The translations under genes and the position numbers were made by a program. The notes beneath the pieces are model-generated. The model was not told the origin of the DNA and ran no database searches. It saw only the letters and a list, made by a program, of their open reading frames with translations. A DNA stretch of 64,000 nucleotides from Rahnella variigena (GTDB lineage: Bacteria > Pseudomonadota > Gammaproteobacteria > Enterobacterales > Enterobacteriaceae), in assembly GCF_003610915.1 (NCBI RefSeq), contig NZ_NSDJ01000001.1:3782001-3846000 (forward strand), in the 5' to 3' direction. The first letter of the stretch is position 1. Each line of letters begins with the position of its first letter. Of the stretch, positions 19,056-28,206 are shown piece by piece.

Positions 19056-20525
19056 TTAAAAGACTGAGCTGAATTCGCCCAGTTCGACCTGCACGGATTT
19101 GATTTGGGTGTAATGCTCAAGCGTGGTGACGCCGTTTTCACGACCAACGCCGGAGTGCTTATAACCGCCGACCGGCATTTCTGCCGCCGATTCGCCCCAC
19201 GTATTGACCCAGCAAATCCCGGCTTCGAGTTTGTGAATAACACGATGCGCACGGTTAAGATCCTGCGTCACCAGCCCGGCAGCCAGGCCGTATTCGGTAT
19301 CGTTGGCGCGGCGGATCACTTCCTCTTCACTTTCATAGGTCAGAATGCTCATCACCGGTCCGAAGATTTCTTCGCGGACAATCAGCATGTCATCGCGGCA
19401 GTCGGTAAATACTGTCGGGGCGACATAAGCGCCTTTCGCGTATTCACCGGAAGTCACGCGTTCGCCGCCGGTCAGTAACGTCGCGCCTTCACGCTTGCCG
19501 CTGTCGATGTAACGCAGCACGGATTCCATATGTGCAAAGCTGACCAGCGGGCCGAAATTGATGTTTTCGTCAGTCGGATCGCCCAGACGGATACGCTTCA
19601 CGCGTTCCAGAACTTTAGCTTCAAACGCTTTGTGCAGTGCTTTTGGCACAAACACGCGGGTGCCGTTGGTACACACCTGGCCGGAGCTGTAGAAGTTCGC
19701 CATCATGGCGATGTCAGCCGCTTTATCGAGATCCGCGTCTTCAAAGATGATCAGCGGAGATTTGCCGCCCAGTTCCATCGTCACTTCTTTCAGCGTGGAC
19801 GCCGACGCGCTGGCCATGACTTTCTTGCCCGTTTTGACGCCACCGGTGAACGAGACTTTGGCGATATCCGGATGATCGGTTAGCGCCTGGCCGACGCTGG
19901 CCGCGCCGGTGACTACGCTGAACACGCCGTCCGGCACACCCGCTTCGGTGTAGATTTCCGCCAGTTTCAGGGCGGTCAGCGAGGTGTTTTCGCTTGGTTT
20001 GAACACCATCGCGTTTCCGGCCGCCAGCGCAGGTGCGGATTTCCACAGCGCAATCTGAATCGGGTAGTTCCATGCGCCGATACCCGCGACAACGCCCAGC
20101 GGCTCGCGGCGGGTATACACGAAGGAAGAATCGCGCAGCGGAATTTGCTGGCCTTCGATAGCAGGGATCAGCCCGGCGTAATATTCCAGCACATCCGCGC
20201 CGGTGACGATATCCACCGCCAGCGTTTCCGACAGCGGTTTGCCGGTATCGGCAGTTTCAATCGCCGCCAGCTCGTCGTTGCGTTCACGCAGAATATCCAC
20301 GGCGCGGCGCAGAATACGTGCGCGGCTCATGGCCGTCATTGCCGCCCAGACTTTCTGGCCTTTCTGCGCGGATTTCACCGCCAGATCGACATCGGCGTGC
20401 GTGGCGGATGGCAGCGTGGCAATCACGTCGCCATTGGCCGGGTTCACTGCATCGAAGGTTTCATCACCGGTACTGTCCTGAAAACGCCCGTTGATATAAA
20501 GTTTTTGCGTGCCGTAGCGGGACAT
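19056..20525 (-). CDS. betB: Betaine aldehyde dehydrogenase BetB
   Basis: NAD(P)-dependent aldehyde dehydrogenase that turns betaine aldehyde into glycine betaine. With the ATG at 20525 it has 489 residues, as in E. coli (490), and a GGAGAG sits upstream; a longer frame to 20573 adds an unrelated 16-residue leader. Key elements are [11 protein letters not shown], the FTGG coenzyme loop, MELGGKSP with the general-base Glu and SSGQVCTNG with the catalytic Cys. It lies between betI and betA. Confidence 0.97.
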   Translation of the reverse strand: MSRYGTQKLYINGRFQDSTGDETFDAVNPANGDVIATLPSATHADVDLAVKSAQKGQKVWAAMTAMSRARILRRAVDILRERNDELAAIETADTGKPLSETLAVDIVTGADVLEYYAGLIPAIEGQQIPLRDSSFVYTRREPLGVVAGIGAWNYPIQIALWKSAPALAAGNAMVFKPSENTSLTALKLAEIYTEAGVPDGVFSVVTGAASVGQALTDHPDIAKVSFTGGVKTGKKVMASASASTLKEVTMELGGKSPLIIFEDADLDKAADIAMMANFYSSGQVCTNGTRVFVPKALHKAFEAKVLERVKRIRLGDPTDENINFGPLVSFAHMESVLRYIDSGKREGATLLTGGERVTSGEYAKGAYVAPTVFTDCRDDMLIVREEIFGPVMSILTYESEEEVIRRANDTEYGLAAGLVTQDLNRAHRVIHKLEAGICWVNTWGESAAEMPVGGYKHSGVGRENGVTTLEHYTQIKSVQVELGEFSSVF

Positions 20526-20569
20526 AAATCTCTCCTCGGTCTGTGCGGTCTGAAGGTTTTCTGCCTGGC

Positions 20570-21151
20570 TCATGTGAGCTGCGATTCGATGTGGCGGCGG
20601 GTGATTTGCATCGCCTCGGCGCGGTTAAATTCTTTACCGCTAAGTGCGCCGCGCAGCCACAGGCCGTCAATCAGTGCGGCGGTGCTTTGTGCCGCCAGAC
20701 GTGCCTCACTTTTGGGCAGAAAACGTCTGAATTCAGAACATAAGTTTGAATAGAGCCGGCGGCTGTTGACCTGTTGCAGACGGTACAACTGCGGGTGATG
20801 CATGCTGCTCGCCCAGAAGGCCAGCCAGGTTTTCATCGCCGCGCTGTTGGTCTGACTGTCGTCAAAATTGGCTTCTGCAATCGCATGCAGTCGCGCCGTC
20901 GGTGCAGTATCCGTCAGCTGCGCTAACCGCAACTGCACCCCTTCCCCCAAATGACTGAGCAAATAACGCATGGTCGCTTCCAGCAGCCCATTCTTGTCAC
21001 GAAAGTAGTGACTGATGATGCCGTTGGAGACGCCTGCACGGCGTGCGATCTGCGAAATCGACGCATCGTGCATCCCGACTTCGTTGACCGCCGCCAGGGT
21101 TGCCTCAATCAATTGCTGCCTTCTTATCGGCTGCATTCCTACTTTGGGCAT
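20570..21151 (-). CDS. betI: Choline-responsive repressor BetI
   Basis: TetR-family repressor of 193 residues that controls betT and betIBA and releases DNA with choline. The helix-turn-helix is at about residues 28-50 ([20 protein letters not shown]), with the typical [14 protein letters not shown] lead. First gene of the betIBA operon, divergent from betT. A 14-bp palindrome in the shared promoter region is the likely binding site. Confidence 0.96.
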   Translation of the reverse strand: MPKVGMQPIRRQQLIEATLAAVNEVGMHDASISQIARRAGVSNGIISHYFRDKNGLLEATMRYLLSHLGEGVQLRLAQLTDTAPTARLHAIAEANFDDSQTNSAAMKTWLAFWASSMHHPQLYRLQQVNSRRLYSNLCSEFRRFLPKSEARLAAQSTAALIDGLWLRGALSGKEFNRAEAMQITRRHIESQLT

Positions 21152-21260
21152 GGTTCCGGCTCCTGAAAATGAGCGGGTTGAAACGCGCTTAAAAACCGTT
21201 TTTTTACGCTTTCGTACAACCTTGTTAACGCTCTTACGCCACCTATTTAACTTTTTTTTG

Positions 21261-21274
21261 ATTGAACGTTCAAT
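21261..21274. promoter_or_regulatory. Predicted BetI operator
   Basis: A perfect 14-bp palindrome ATTGAACGTTCAAT in the betI-betT divergent region, 110 bases from the betI start and 113 from the betT start. Central position and TetR-like symmetry suit a site that controls both directions. Confidence 0.65.
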
Positions 21275-21386
21275 TAAAAATGCATATATTTTATTACCAA
21301 TACGTTAGTAATTTGTATGAATTTTGGAGTTGGTAAGAAGCCAATTTATTGAAAAACAGTGATTAATTAGTAAGACAGGGGAAAAA

Positions 21387-23441
21387 ATGGCAATTGCCGA
21401 TACGACAGATAAAAAGAGCGAAAAACCTCGCGACCAGCTTAACAAGGTGGTGTTCTTCACCTCCGCAGGTTTGATTTTAGCCTTCACATTAATGACCATT
21501 TTCTTCACCGATTTATCGGGAAAATGGATCAGCCTGACCCTCAACTGGGTGTCCGCCACATTTGGCTGGTATTACATGCTGGCGGCGACGCTGTACATCG
21601 TGTTTGTAGTGTTCATAGCCTGCTCGCGCTTCGGCTCGATCAAACTGGGCCCTGAACAATCCAAACCCGAATTCAGCATGATGAGCTGGGCGGCCATGTT
21701 ATTTGCCGCCGGGATCGGCATCGACCTGATGTTTTTCTCGGTCGCCGAACCGGTGACGCAGTACATGCTGCCGCCGGAAGGTAACGGCCAGACGCTGGAA
21801 GCCGCACGGCAGGCAATGACCTGGACGCTGTTCCACTACGGCCTGACCGGCTGGGCAATGTATGCGCTGATGGGGATCGCGCTGGGCTATTTCAGCTACC
21901 GCTATAACCTGCCACTGACCATCCGTTCGGCGCTGTACCCGATTTTCGGCAAACGCATCAACGGCCCGATCGGTCACAGCGTGGATATTGCCGCCGTCGT
22001 CGGCACCATTTTTGGTATCGCGACAACGCTCGGTATTGGCGTGGTGCAGCTCAATTACGGGCTGAAAGTGCTGTTCCATATTCCGGAAAACCTGACCGTT
22101 CAGGCCGCCCTGATCCTGCTTTCGGTGATCATGGCGACGGTATCGGTCACGTCTGGCGTGAATAAAGGCATCCGAATTCTGTCGGAACTCAATGTGCTGC
22201 TGGCGCTGGGGCTGATCCTGTTCCTGCTGTTCTTTGGCAATACCGAATTCCTGCTCAATGCGCTGGTGCTCAACATCGGGGATTACATCAACCGCTTTAT
22301 GGGCATGACGCTCAATACCTTTGCGTTTGATCGCCCGACGGAATGGATGAACAGCTGGACTCTGTTCTTCTGGGCATGGTGGGTGGCGTGGTCGCCGTTT
22401 GTCGGCCTGTTCCTGGCGCGTATTTCACGCGGGCGCACCATCCGTCAGTTCGTGCTCGGCACGCTGATCATTCCGTTTGTCTTCACCCTGTTGTGGCTGT
22501 CGATTTTCGGTAACAGCGCGCTGTATCAGATACTGCACGGCAATCTGGATTTCGCCAACGAAGTGATTGCGCACCCTGAGCGCGGCGTTTACAGCCTGCT
22601 GGCGCAGTATCCCGGCTTTACGCTGAGTGCTTCTGTCGCCACCATCACCGGCCTGCTGTTTTATGTCACCTCGGCGGATTCCGGTTCACTGGTGCTGGGT
22701 AACTTCACCTCAAAACTGGCGGACATTAATAACGATGCGCCGAACTGGCTGCGGATTTTCTGGTCAGTTACCATCGGCGTGCTGACGCTGGGGATGCTGA
22801 TGACCGACGGCGTTTCCGCGCTGCAAAACACCACGGTGATTATGGGGCTGCCGTTCAGCTTTGTGATTTTCTTCATCATGGCCGGATTGTATAAATCACT
22901 GCGGCTGGAAGATTACCGCCGCGCCAGCACCCAGCAGAATCTGGCGCCGATGCCTTCAACCAGCGACGCGGCGCTGAACTGGAAACAGCGTCTGTCACGG
23001 GTGATGAACTATCCGGGCACGCGCCATACGCAGAAAATGATGGATACCGTCTGCCGTCCGGCGATGCAGGAAGTGGCGCAGGAACTGGAGCTGCGCGGGG
23101 CGAAAGTGACGTTCAGCGAACATGAGCCACAGGAAGACGAGAAAATCGGGCCGCTGGAATTGCAGGTGGCGCTGGGCGAAGAGCAGAACTTTGTGTATCA
23201 GATCTGGCCGGTGCGTTATGCCGTCCCTGCCTTTACCTATCGCGCACGTGCCGGTAAATCGAATTATTACCGTCTGGAAACCTTCCTGCTGGAAGGTACG
23301 CAGGGCAATGACCTGATGGACTTCACTAAACATCAGGTAATCAATGACATTCTGGATCAGTACGAACGTCATCTGAACTTCCTGCACATTAACCGCGAAG
23401 CGCCGGGGAATACCCTGACCTTCCCGGAACAGCCGGTTTAA
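21387..23441 (+). CDS. betT: High-affinity choline transporter BetT
   Basis: BCCT-family choline:proton symporter of 684 residues (E. coli 677). Twelve hydrophobic helices occupy about residues 20-515, including the BCCT signature with WTLFFWAWWVAWSPFVGLFL. A C-terminal cytoplasmic domain of about 160 residues follows, which in BetT relatives takes part in osmotic activation. The ATG follows an AGGGGAAAA site. It is divergent from betIBA and supplies that pathway with choline. Confidence 0.97.
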   Translation: MAIADTTDKKSEKPRDQLNKVVFFTSAGLILAFTLMTIFFTDLSGKWISLTLNWVSATFGWYYMLAATLYIVFVVFIACSRFGSIKLGPEQSKPEFSMMSWAAMLFAAGIGIDLMFFSVAEPVTQYMLPPEGNGQTLEAARQAMTWTLFHYGLTGWAMYALMGIALGYFSYRYNLPLTIRSALYPIFGKRINGPIGHSVDIAAVVGTIFGIATTLGIGVVQLNYGLKVLFHIPENLTVQAALILLSVIMATVSVTSGVNKGIRILSELNVLLALGLILFLLFFGNTEFLLNALVLNIGDYINRFMGMTLNTFAFDRPTEWMNSWTLFFWAWWVAWSPFVGLFLARISRGRTIRQFVLGTLIIPFVFTLLWLSIFGNSALYQILHGNLDFANEVIAHPERGVYSLLAQYPGFTLSASVATITGLLFYVTSADSGSLVLGNFTSKLADINNDAPNWLRIFWSVTIGVLTLGMLMTDGVSALQNTTVIMGLPFSFVIFFIMAGLYKSLRLEDYRRASTQQNLAPMPSTSDAALNWKQRLSRVMNYPGTRHTQKMMDTVCRPAMQEVAQELELRGAKVTFSEHEPQEDEKIGPLELQVALGEEQNFVYQIWPVRYAVPAFTYRARAGKSNYYRLETFLLEGTQGNDLMDFTKHQVINDILDQYERHLNFLHINREAPGNTLTFPEQPV

Positions 23442-23511
23442 TCTGAGCTCAAAAAAACCCGCGTAATGCGTAGCAGCAGAATTTATTTAGTAACAATCTT
23501 CACCGTAAAGG

Positions 23512-23537
23512 GGCCGGATTATTCCGGCCTTTTTTTA
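23512..23537 (+). terminator. Intrinsic terminator of betT
   Basis: GGCCGGA (23512-23518) pairs with TCCGGCC (23523-23529), loop TTAT, followed by eight T. Confidence 0.9.
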
Positions 23538-23689
23538 TTTTTAATCAATAATTCCCCTGTTACAGAATTTTCATGCTGTACAAAAATTGACGATAATTTG
23601 ACTTAGGGATAGTTTAATTCCACTGCGGAAGCAGCAGGTCAGCCAGCATGTATCGCGCTGGCTCTCTCTTTAAAATGGAGTTTAAAACT

Positions 23690-24181
23690 ATGGCTATACC
23701 AGCTTATCTATGGCTCAAAGACGACGGCGGCGCGGATATTCGCGGCTCTGTCGACGTTGCGGGCCGTGAAGGCAGTATCGAGATCCTCGGCCTGAATCAT
23801 TGCATCACTCTCCCCACAGACAACGCAACGGGCAAACCTACCGCTACCCGTGAACATTCCCCCTACAGTTTTGACAAGGAGATCGATGCTTCCAGTCCCT
23901 ATCTGTACAAGGCTGTAACCTCGGGGCAGAAGCTCCACTCCGCTGAAGTAAAGTTTTATCGAATCAATGACGCCGGTCAGGAGGTTGAGTATTTCAGCGC
24001 CGTTATGGAAGGCGTGACGGTCGTCAGCGTGGGGCCGATCATGTATGACGTCAAATCTCAGTACGGGGAAAAGCGGAACCACCTGGAAGTGGTGGAGCTG
24101 ATTTACGAAAAAATCACATGGCGTTATGTTGACGGGAACATCATCCACTCTGACAGCTGGAATGAACGCACAACCGCATAA
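23690..24181 (+). CDS. hcp: Orphan type VI secretion tube protein Hcp
   Basis: A 163-residue Hcp-family protein, the hexameric ring that builds the type VI secretion inner tube and can carry small effectors in its lumen. The start MAIPAYLWLKDDGGADIRG, the AEVKFYRI strand and the LIYEKITWRYVDGN region are characteristic. The ATG at 23690 follows ATGGAG; an upstream in-frame ATG at 23648 adds a non-Hcp leader. No sheath, baseplate or ATPase genes lie in this window, so it must use a machine encoded elsewhere. It begins a three-gene cluster with an effector and a candidate immunity gene. Confidence 0.92.
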   Translation: MAIPAYLWLKDDGGADIRGSVDVAGREGSIEILGLNHCITLPTDNATGKPTATREHSPYSFDKEIDASSPYLYKAVTSGQKLHSAEVKFYRINDAGQEVEYFSAVMEGVTVVSVGPIMYDVKSQYGEKRNHLEVVELIYEKITWRYVDGNIIHSDSWNERTTA

Positions 24182-24193
24182 GGATAAAGAGCG

Positions 24194-24550
24194 ATGGCAT
24201 GGAAATATGAGCAAAGCACAGGTAGGTTGTACAACGGCAGCGAATTAGTCGAAACCGGTTACTCTGGTAGTCTGACCAATAAAAACAACCCCGACCGTCA
24301 GCAGGTTAAAGGGCTGGGGCCGCTTCCCCGGGGAACGTACAGAATCGCGGGCCACTCAACGTCTAAAGGCCCGATGACCATTATTCTGGAGCAGACGTCC
24401 GGGGACTCGTTTGGCCGTTCATTGTTCCGCATTCACGGGGAAAGGGTCGACATGCCTGCGGGCTTTGCGTCAACGGGCTGTATTATCATGTCACGCTCTA
24501 CCCGGCGGCGCGTTCTGCGCGAAGGCGGGACGCTTGAGGTCGTCCAATGA
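24194..24550 (+). CDS. Tlde1-like L,D-transpeptidase effector (DUF2778)
   Basis: A 118-residue protein resembling the DUF2778/Tlde1 family. Those type VI effectors act on peptidoglycan in the periplasm of the target cell as L,D-carboxypeptidases or exchange enzymes. The opening WKYEQSTGRLY and GYSG, the PLPRGTYRI strand, His81 in FRIHGERV and the STGCI motif with Cys96 match the L,D-transpeptidase catalytic His/Cys arrangement. There is no signal peptide, as expected for a toxin delivered by Hcp. It lies 12 bases after hcp and overlaps the next gene in ATGA. Confidence 0.85.
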   Translation: MAWKYEQSTGRLYNGSELVETGYSGSLTNKNNPDRQQVKGLGPLPRGTYRIAGHSTSKGPMTIILEQTSGDSFGRSLFRIHGERVDMPAGFASTGCIIMSRSTRRRVLREGGTLEVVQ

Positions 24551-24987
24551 AGTGGCTCAGGCTTTTGGGACTGTTTCCGTGTCTTGTATGGGCAGGTGGA
24601 AATACCCCAGACTGGCCAGCTTCATGGAAGGGAGTTGAGTCAGGCGAACAAGCCTGGATTGATAAGGTCCCTGAACTGGCGGCCAGGGCGGACGTAAAAC
24701 AGGCTGCCGGTCTCGAGGATGCGCTCTCTATGGCGTTATCTAAGAACACTTCGGCGGTTTTAGGCGCACTCAGCATCATCGACGCAAAAGAATGGCCCCA
24801 TATGATTGGGACGGATATCGTCTGTGGTATTCCTGCTGAGCTATTCACCACAGACGCTATGGTTGAGGATTTTTATCAGCGAACCCGTCTGGCCCTGCTG
24901 AGGACAGACAAAGGAGCAACCTGTCTGTGGATCCTCGAAGCGACATACGAGGAATGGAAAGCAGACAACGCCCGCAAGGCTAAGTAA
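24547..24987 (+). CDS. Candidate periplasmic immunity protein for the Tlde1-like effector
   Basis: A 146-residue protein with a signal peptide at about 1-16 (WLRLLGLFPCLVWAG), so it should act in the periplasm where the effector works. It has no domain I can name; the helical, acidic sequence and two later cysteines (in IVCGIP and TCLWIL) could form a disulfide. Its start overlaps the effector stop (ATGA), the usual arrangement of toxin and immunity genes. The Tldi1-like role is assigned from position and export. Confidence 0.75.
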   Translation: MKWLRLLGLFPCLVWAGGNTPDWPASWKGVESGEQAWIDKVPELAARADVKQAAGLEDALSMALSKNTSAVLGALSIIDAKEWPHMIGTDIVCGIPAELFTTDAMVEDFYQRTRLALLRTDKGATCLWILEATYEEWKADNARKAK

Positions 24988-25008
24988 TATTATCTCCTGT
25001 AGTACAAA

Positions 25009-25028
25009 GCCCGGTCGGTTGACCGGGC
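25009..25028 (-). terminator. Hairpin between the type VI module and the EEP gene
   Basis: GCCCGGTC/GACCGGGC is an 8-bp perfect stem with loop GGTT. On the minus strand it is followed by a short T-run (TTT), so it can serve the minus-strand EEP gene; on the plus strand there is no T-run. Confidence 0.5.
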
Positions 25029-25040
25029 CGGGAATGATGA

Positions 25041-26150
25041 TTACCCGCAGACAGGCATGTTGAGCTTTTCCGCCCGGTGTACGTCAGTGCTTTTCACCCC
25101 GGCGTTAGCCAGTTTTTCTTCCGCCTCTTCGAGGTCTTCCTCATCGATTTCCAGCGATTCCTGATCCTGCCCCTCACAAGGGGTCAGCGCCAGTTCCACC
25201 AGGATCGGGAAATGGTCTGAGCCCATAAACCCAAGACGCTGAAGACCGACCAGCGTGAAATCTTTGCTATGGAAAACGTGATCCAGCGGCCAGCGCAGGA
25301 ACGGATAGCTGGCGTGGAAAGTATTGAACATACCCCGGCCACGGCGCGGATCGAGCAGGCCGCTGACTTTCATAAACAGGCGCGTGGTGCGCGACCATGC
25401 CACATCATTCAGGTCGCCGGTGACAATCGTCGGATAGGTCGCTTTCGCCGCCGTATGACCGACAGCAACCAGCTCGCCATCGCGGTCAGTGGATTCGTCG
25501 GCTTCCGTCGGGCTTGGCGGCATCGGGTGCAGGCAGTGCATCACCACCTGTTCGCCGGAAGGCAGTTCGGCGCGAAAATGCATCGACGGGATGTCGTCTG
25601 CCACCAGAAATTGAATTTTTGCCGAATGCATCGGCAGACGGGAATAGACGTGCATTCCGTAGAGATTATCCAGCGGGCAACGCAGGCTGTGCGGGTAATC
25701 CGCGTCCAGCACCGCCATCTGATCTTCCCACCACTGATCTGTTTCCAGCAACACCAGAATATCCGGCTGATGCTCGCGGATTTGTGCAATCAGCGCACCG
25801 GCCTTGCGGTTGGTGGTCAATACATTGCTGTTCATGATTTTGATACGTGAATGACTGCCGGAGACGGTTTTCTTCACCTGCACCCGGTAAAAGGGGGTGT
25901 AAGGCAAAATCCACCAGCTCTGATAGGCCATACAAGCCACCGTTAAAATAATGATTGTGGTGGAAATTCCGTCGGTTAACGGCATGATCATCAGCTCGGT
26001 CAGCAGAAATAGCAGACACAACGTCGCCATCTGCAAACGCGGGAAATCCCAGACCCGTACCCACCAGCGCTGATTGCGGGAAAAAGGCAGCAGCGTCAGC
26101 AAGGTCATGATGACCGTCAGGACACAAAGGGTAATTCGAAAAGCATGCAT
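25041..26150 (-). CDS. Membrane-anchored endonuclease/exonuclease/phosphatase-family protein
   Basis: A 369-residue protein with three N-terminal membrane helices (about 5-95) and an EEP catalytic domain. Motifs are NSNVL near 110, ILVLLETDQWW with the metal-binding Glu, GDLNDVAWS, WPLDHVF and the terminal GSDHFPI. The fold includes nucleases, phosphodiesterases and sphingomyelinase-like enzymes; YafD of E. coli is a comparable membrane-associated member. A very acidic tail (EIDEEDLEEAEEKL) follows. The active site is probably periplasmic. The substrate is unknown. The stop faces the end of the type VI module. Confidence 0.8.
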   Translation of the reverse strand: MHAFRITLCVLTVIMTLLTLLPFSRNQRWWVRVWDFPRLQMATLCLLFLLTELMIMPLTDGISTTIIILTVACMAYQSWWILPYTPFYRVQVKKTVSGSHSRIKIMNSNVLTTNRKAGALIAQIREHQPDILVLLETDQWWEDQMAVLDADYPHSLRCPLDNLYGMHVYSRLPMHSAKIQFLVADDIPSMHFRAELPSGEQVVMHCLHPMPPSPTEADESTDRDGELVAVGHTAAKATYPTIVTGDLNDVAWSRTTRLFMKVSGLLDPRRGRGMFNTFHASYPFLRWPLDHVFHSKDFTLVGLQRLGFMGSDHFPILVELALTPCEGQDQESLEIDEEDLEEAEEKLANAGVKSTDVHRAEKLNMPVCG

Positions 26151-26227
26151 CGGTTATCGACCCTGATAAAAAATAGCAGAAGAGAAACTCTCAATACCTT
26201 GTTAACCGATTGTGACTTAAAAAACGG

Positions 26228-26255
26228 AGGGCGACCAGAAGGATGTCACCGCCCT
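26228..26255 (-). terminator. Probable terminator of eptB
   Basis: AGGGCG (26228-26233) pairs with CGCCCT (26250-26255) around a 16-base loop. On the minus strand the stem is followed by CCG and six T. Confidence 0.55.
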
Positions 26256-26293
26256 TTCCATTGTTCCGAAAAAGGCGGCATTTTTAGCGGTAA

Positions 26294-27970
26294 TTATTTT
26301 GCAGCGGCGGCCTGATCAGGCACATGACACCAGTTATGTTGCTCGACAATCCCGCCATTTGGCGAGGTGTAACCGATACAACCCAGAAGGGTGTCGTACA
26401 GTTTTTCATGGAAAGCCGGTTTCTTTTCAGCGGCCATTTTCTGCAACTGTTCGAAGCCCGCTTTGTTCTGATCGTTTGACAGGAATTTGTCTGACGCCCA
26501 GACCATGATCGGCACAGTACGTTGCTCAATCGGCGCATGATCGCGCGGTGTGCCGTGGAAATGCATACTTTTGGAAATCGATTCACCGTGATCGGAGGCA
26601 TAAAACACAATCGCATTCTTGTCGCGCAGCTGATCAAACACCTGCGACAGGAAATAGTCGGTATACAACAGCGAGTTGTCGTAAGCGTTGATCATCTCTT
26701 CCGTAGAACAGGAATCATCAATACCCATGCATTCCGGTTTATATTTGGCGAAAGAACGCGGATAACGGTCGGAGTAAAGATAATGCGAGCCTTTGGTGTG
26801 CAGAATAATCAGGTGCTTACCCTGCGGATGATTGTTCATCGAATCTTTCATTTCATTGATGAGCAGCATGTCATCCACCGGCTTACCGGCATTACGCTTC
26901 TCAGAGGCAATGTTTTCACGCAGTGAATAATCGTCAGCGCGGGTTTTATTGTAGAACCACGCTTCGCTTTGCATGGAATAAAGCTCAGAGCTCCAGCCAT
27001 TGCTTTTCAGAACGGAAAACACATTAGCTTCTTTCAGGGTACGCTGCGGTTCTTCAGAGGCTCCGCCCTCGCGCACAAACATGCAGCGCAGGGAAAGTTT
27101 GGTGGCGGTATCACAGGAATAGCCCTGCAACGCGACCAGGTTTTTCTCTTTGTCGAGATTCGGCGTGTTGTCACGGTCGTAGCCGTACAGACCCATATGG
27201 TCACGACGCGCACTTTCGCCGATGACAAACACCACATACATATCTTTGGCATCAGCCGGTGCGGTGTAAGTGAAATGTTTGGCCGGATCGAACAGGTTTT
27301 TGTTGTCTTCGGCTTTGCTGTAGCTGCTGTAGGTGTATAAACCCAGCGCTGAAAGCCAGTTGGACGGCGAATACGTACCGGCAACCACGCCGCCATAACT
27401 CGCCATCATGCGGTTATTAACGATGTCGTGACGATCCTGCACTTTGCCCATCAGACGCAGCGGCATATAACAAATCAGCCCGGAAACCGCGAGCAGCACG
27501 GTTCTCACCGCCAGCTTTTTAAAGGTGGTTTGTCTGAGCGCCGCACCCGGCATTTTGCTCAGCCACAACAGCAGGACCGGGATCAGGCTGACCAGAACCG
27601 TCCAGGCGATGAAGTGCGTTCCGACAGATTCTTTCGATAAATCAATCGAGTCCGATGCCAGCGCCGCCGCCAAAATACCGTAACCGATATCGACGTTGAA
27701 CAGGATCATGTAATAGCTGGCGGCAGCGGAGGAAATAACAATGGCCGTCATCAGCACACGGAAAACGGTTTTTCCGGTATAAGACAGCAACATACAAAGG
27801 AAGTAGACCAGCGCGAAACAGGCGATCGCTTCAACAGCAATGGACAACGCATTGTCATAATGCAGCTGCTCGAAACGACGGAAGAAGATCGGAAGGTTCA
27901 GTAAAATCCCAAGATAAAGTGCAATGAACAAAGAGATGCTCTGTTGCGAAAGTGTTCGTAATTTATGCAT
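26294..27970 (-). CDS. eptB: Kdo phosphoethanolamine transferase EptB
   Basis: Inner-membrane enzyme that adds phosphoethanolamine to the Kdo of lipopolysaccharide core. The 558-residue protein has five N-terminal helices (about 10-170) and a periplasmic sulfatase-like domain. It shares with E. coli EptB SYGGVVA, YSPSNWLSALGLY, GYSCDTATKLSLRCMFVREGG, HTKGSHYLYSDRYPRSF and YASDHGESI. At the phosphoryl-accepting position it has Ser253 (GESARRDH), where E. coli EptB and MCR/EptA proteins have Thr (GET). All other metal-ligand motifs look intact. Confidence 0.92.
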   Translation of the reverse strand: MHKLRTLSQQSISLFIALYLGILLNLPIFFRRFEQLHYDNALSIAVEAIACFALVYFLCMLLSYTGKTVFRVLMTAIVISSAAASYYMILFNVDIGYGILAAALASDSIDLSKESVGTHFIAWTVLVSLIPVLLLWLSKMPGAALRQTTFKKLAVRTVLLAVSGLICYMPLRLMGKVQDRHDIVNNRMMASYGGVVAGTYSPSNWLSALGLYTYSSYSKAEDNKNLFDPAKHFTYTAPADAKDMYVVFVIGESARRDHMGLYGYDRDNTPNLDKEKNLVALQGYSCDTATKLSLRCMFVREGGASEEPQRTLKEANVFSVLKSNGWSSELYSMQSEAWFYNKTRADDYSLRENIASEKRNAGKPVDDMLLINEMKDSMNNHPQGKHLIILHTKGSHYLYSDRYPRSFAKYKPECMGIDDSCSTEEMINAYDNSLLYTDYFLSQVFDQLRDKNAIVFYASDHGESISKSMHFHGTPRDHAPIEQRTVPIMVWASDKFLSNDQNKAGFEQLQKMAAEKKPAFHEKLYDTLLGCIGYTSPNGGIVEQHNWCHVPDQAAAAK

Positions 27971-28206
27971 TAGAAATAAATGGCTCTTTTGTGAGTCTGT
28001 TTACGTCGTAAAGACCGCTCGTACCGGAGGATGGAACCTGCTCCTTAGGACAATTCAGACCCCGGAACGCCTATAATCGTTCAAAGTCATTGGTGACTTC
28101 CAATGTGATAATGTTACAAAATTAACGAATTGCTTATGTTTCAAAGCCATAGAAATGTGGGTTTCATACTTTTCCGACTCATTTTTTGAAATCTGTTGAG
28201 CAATTA

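Noticed and set aside
23538..24987. Prophage remnant around hcp
   Set aside because: The genes are type VI components and effector/immunity genes; no integrase, attachment repeats or phage structural genes are present.
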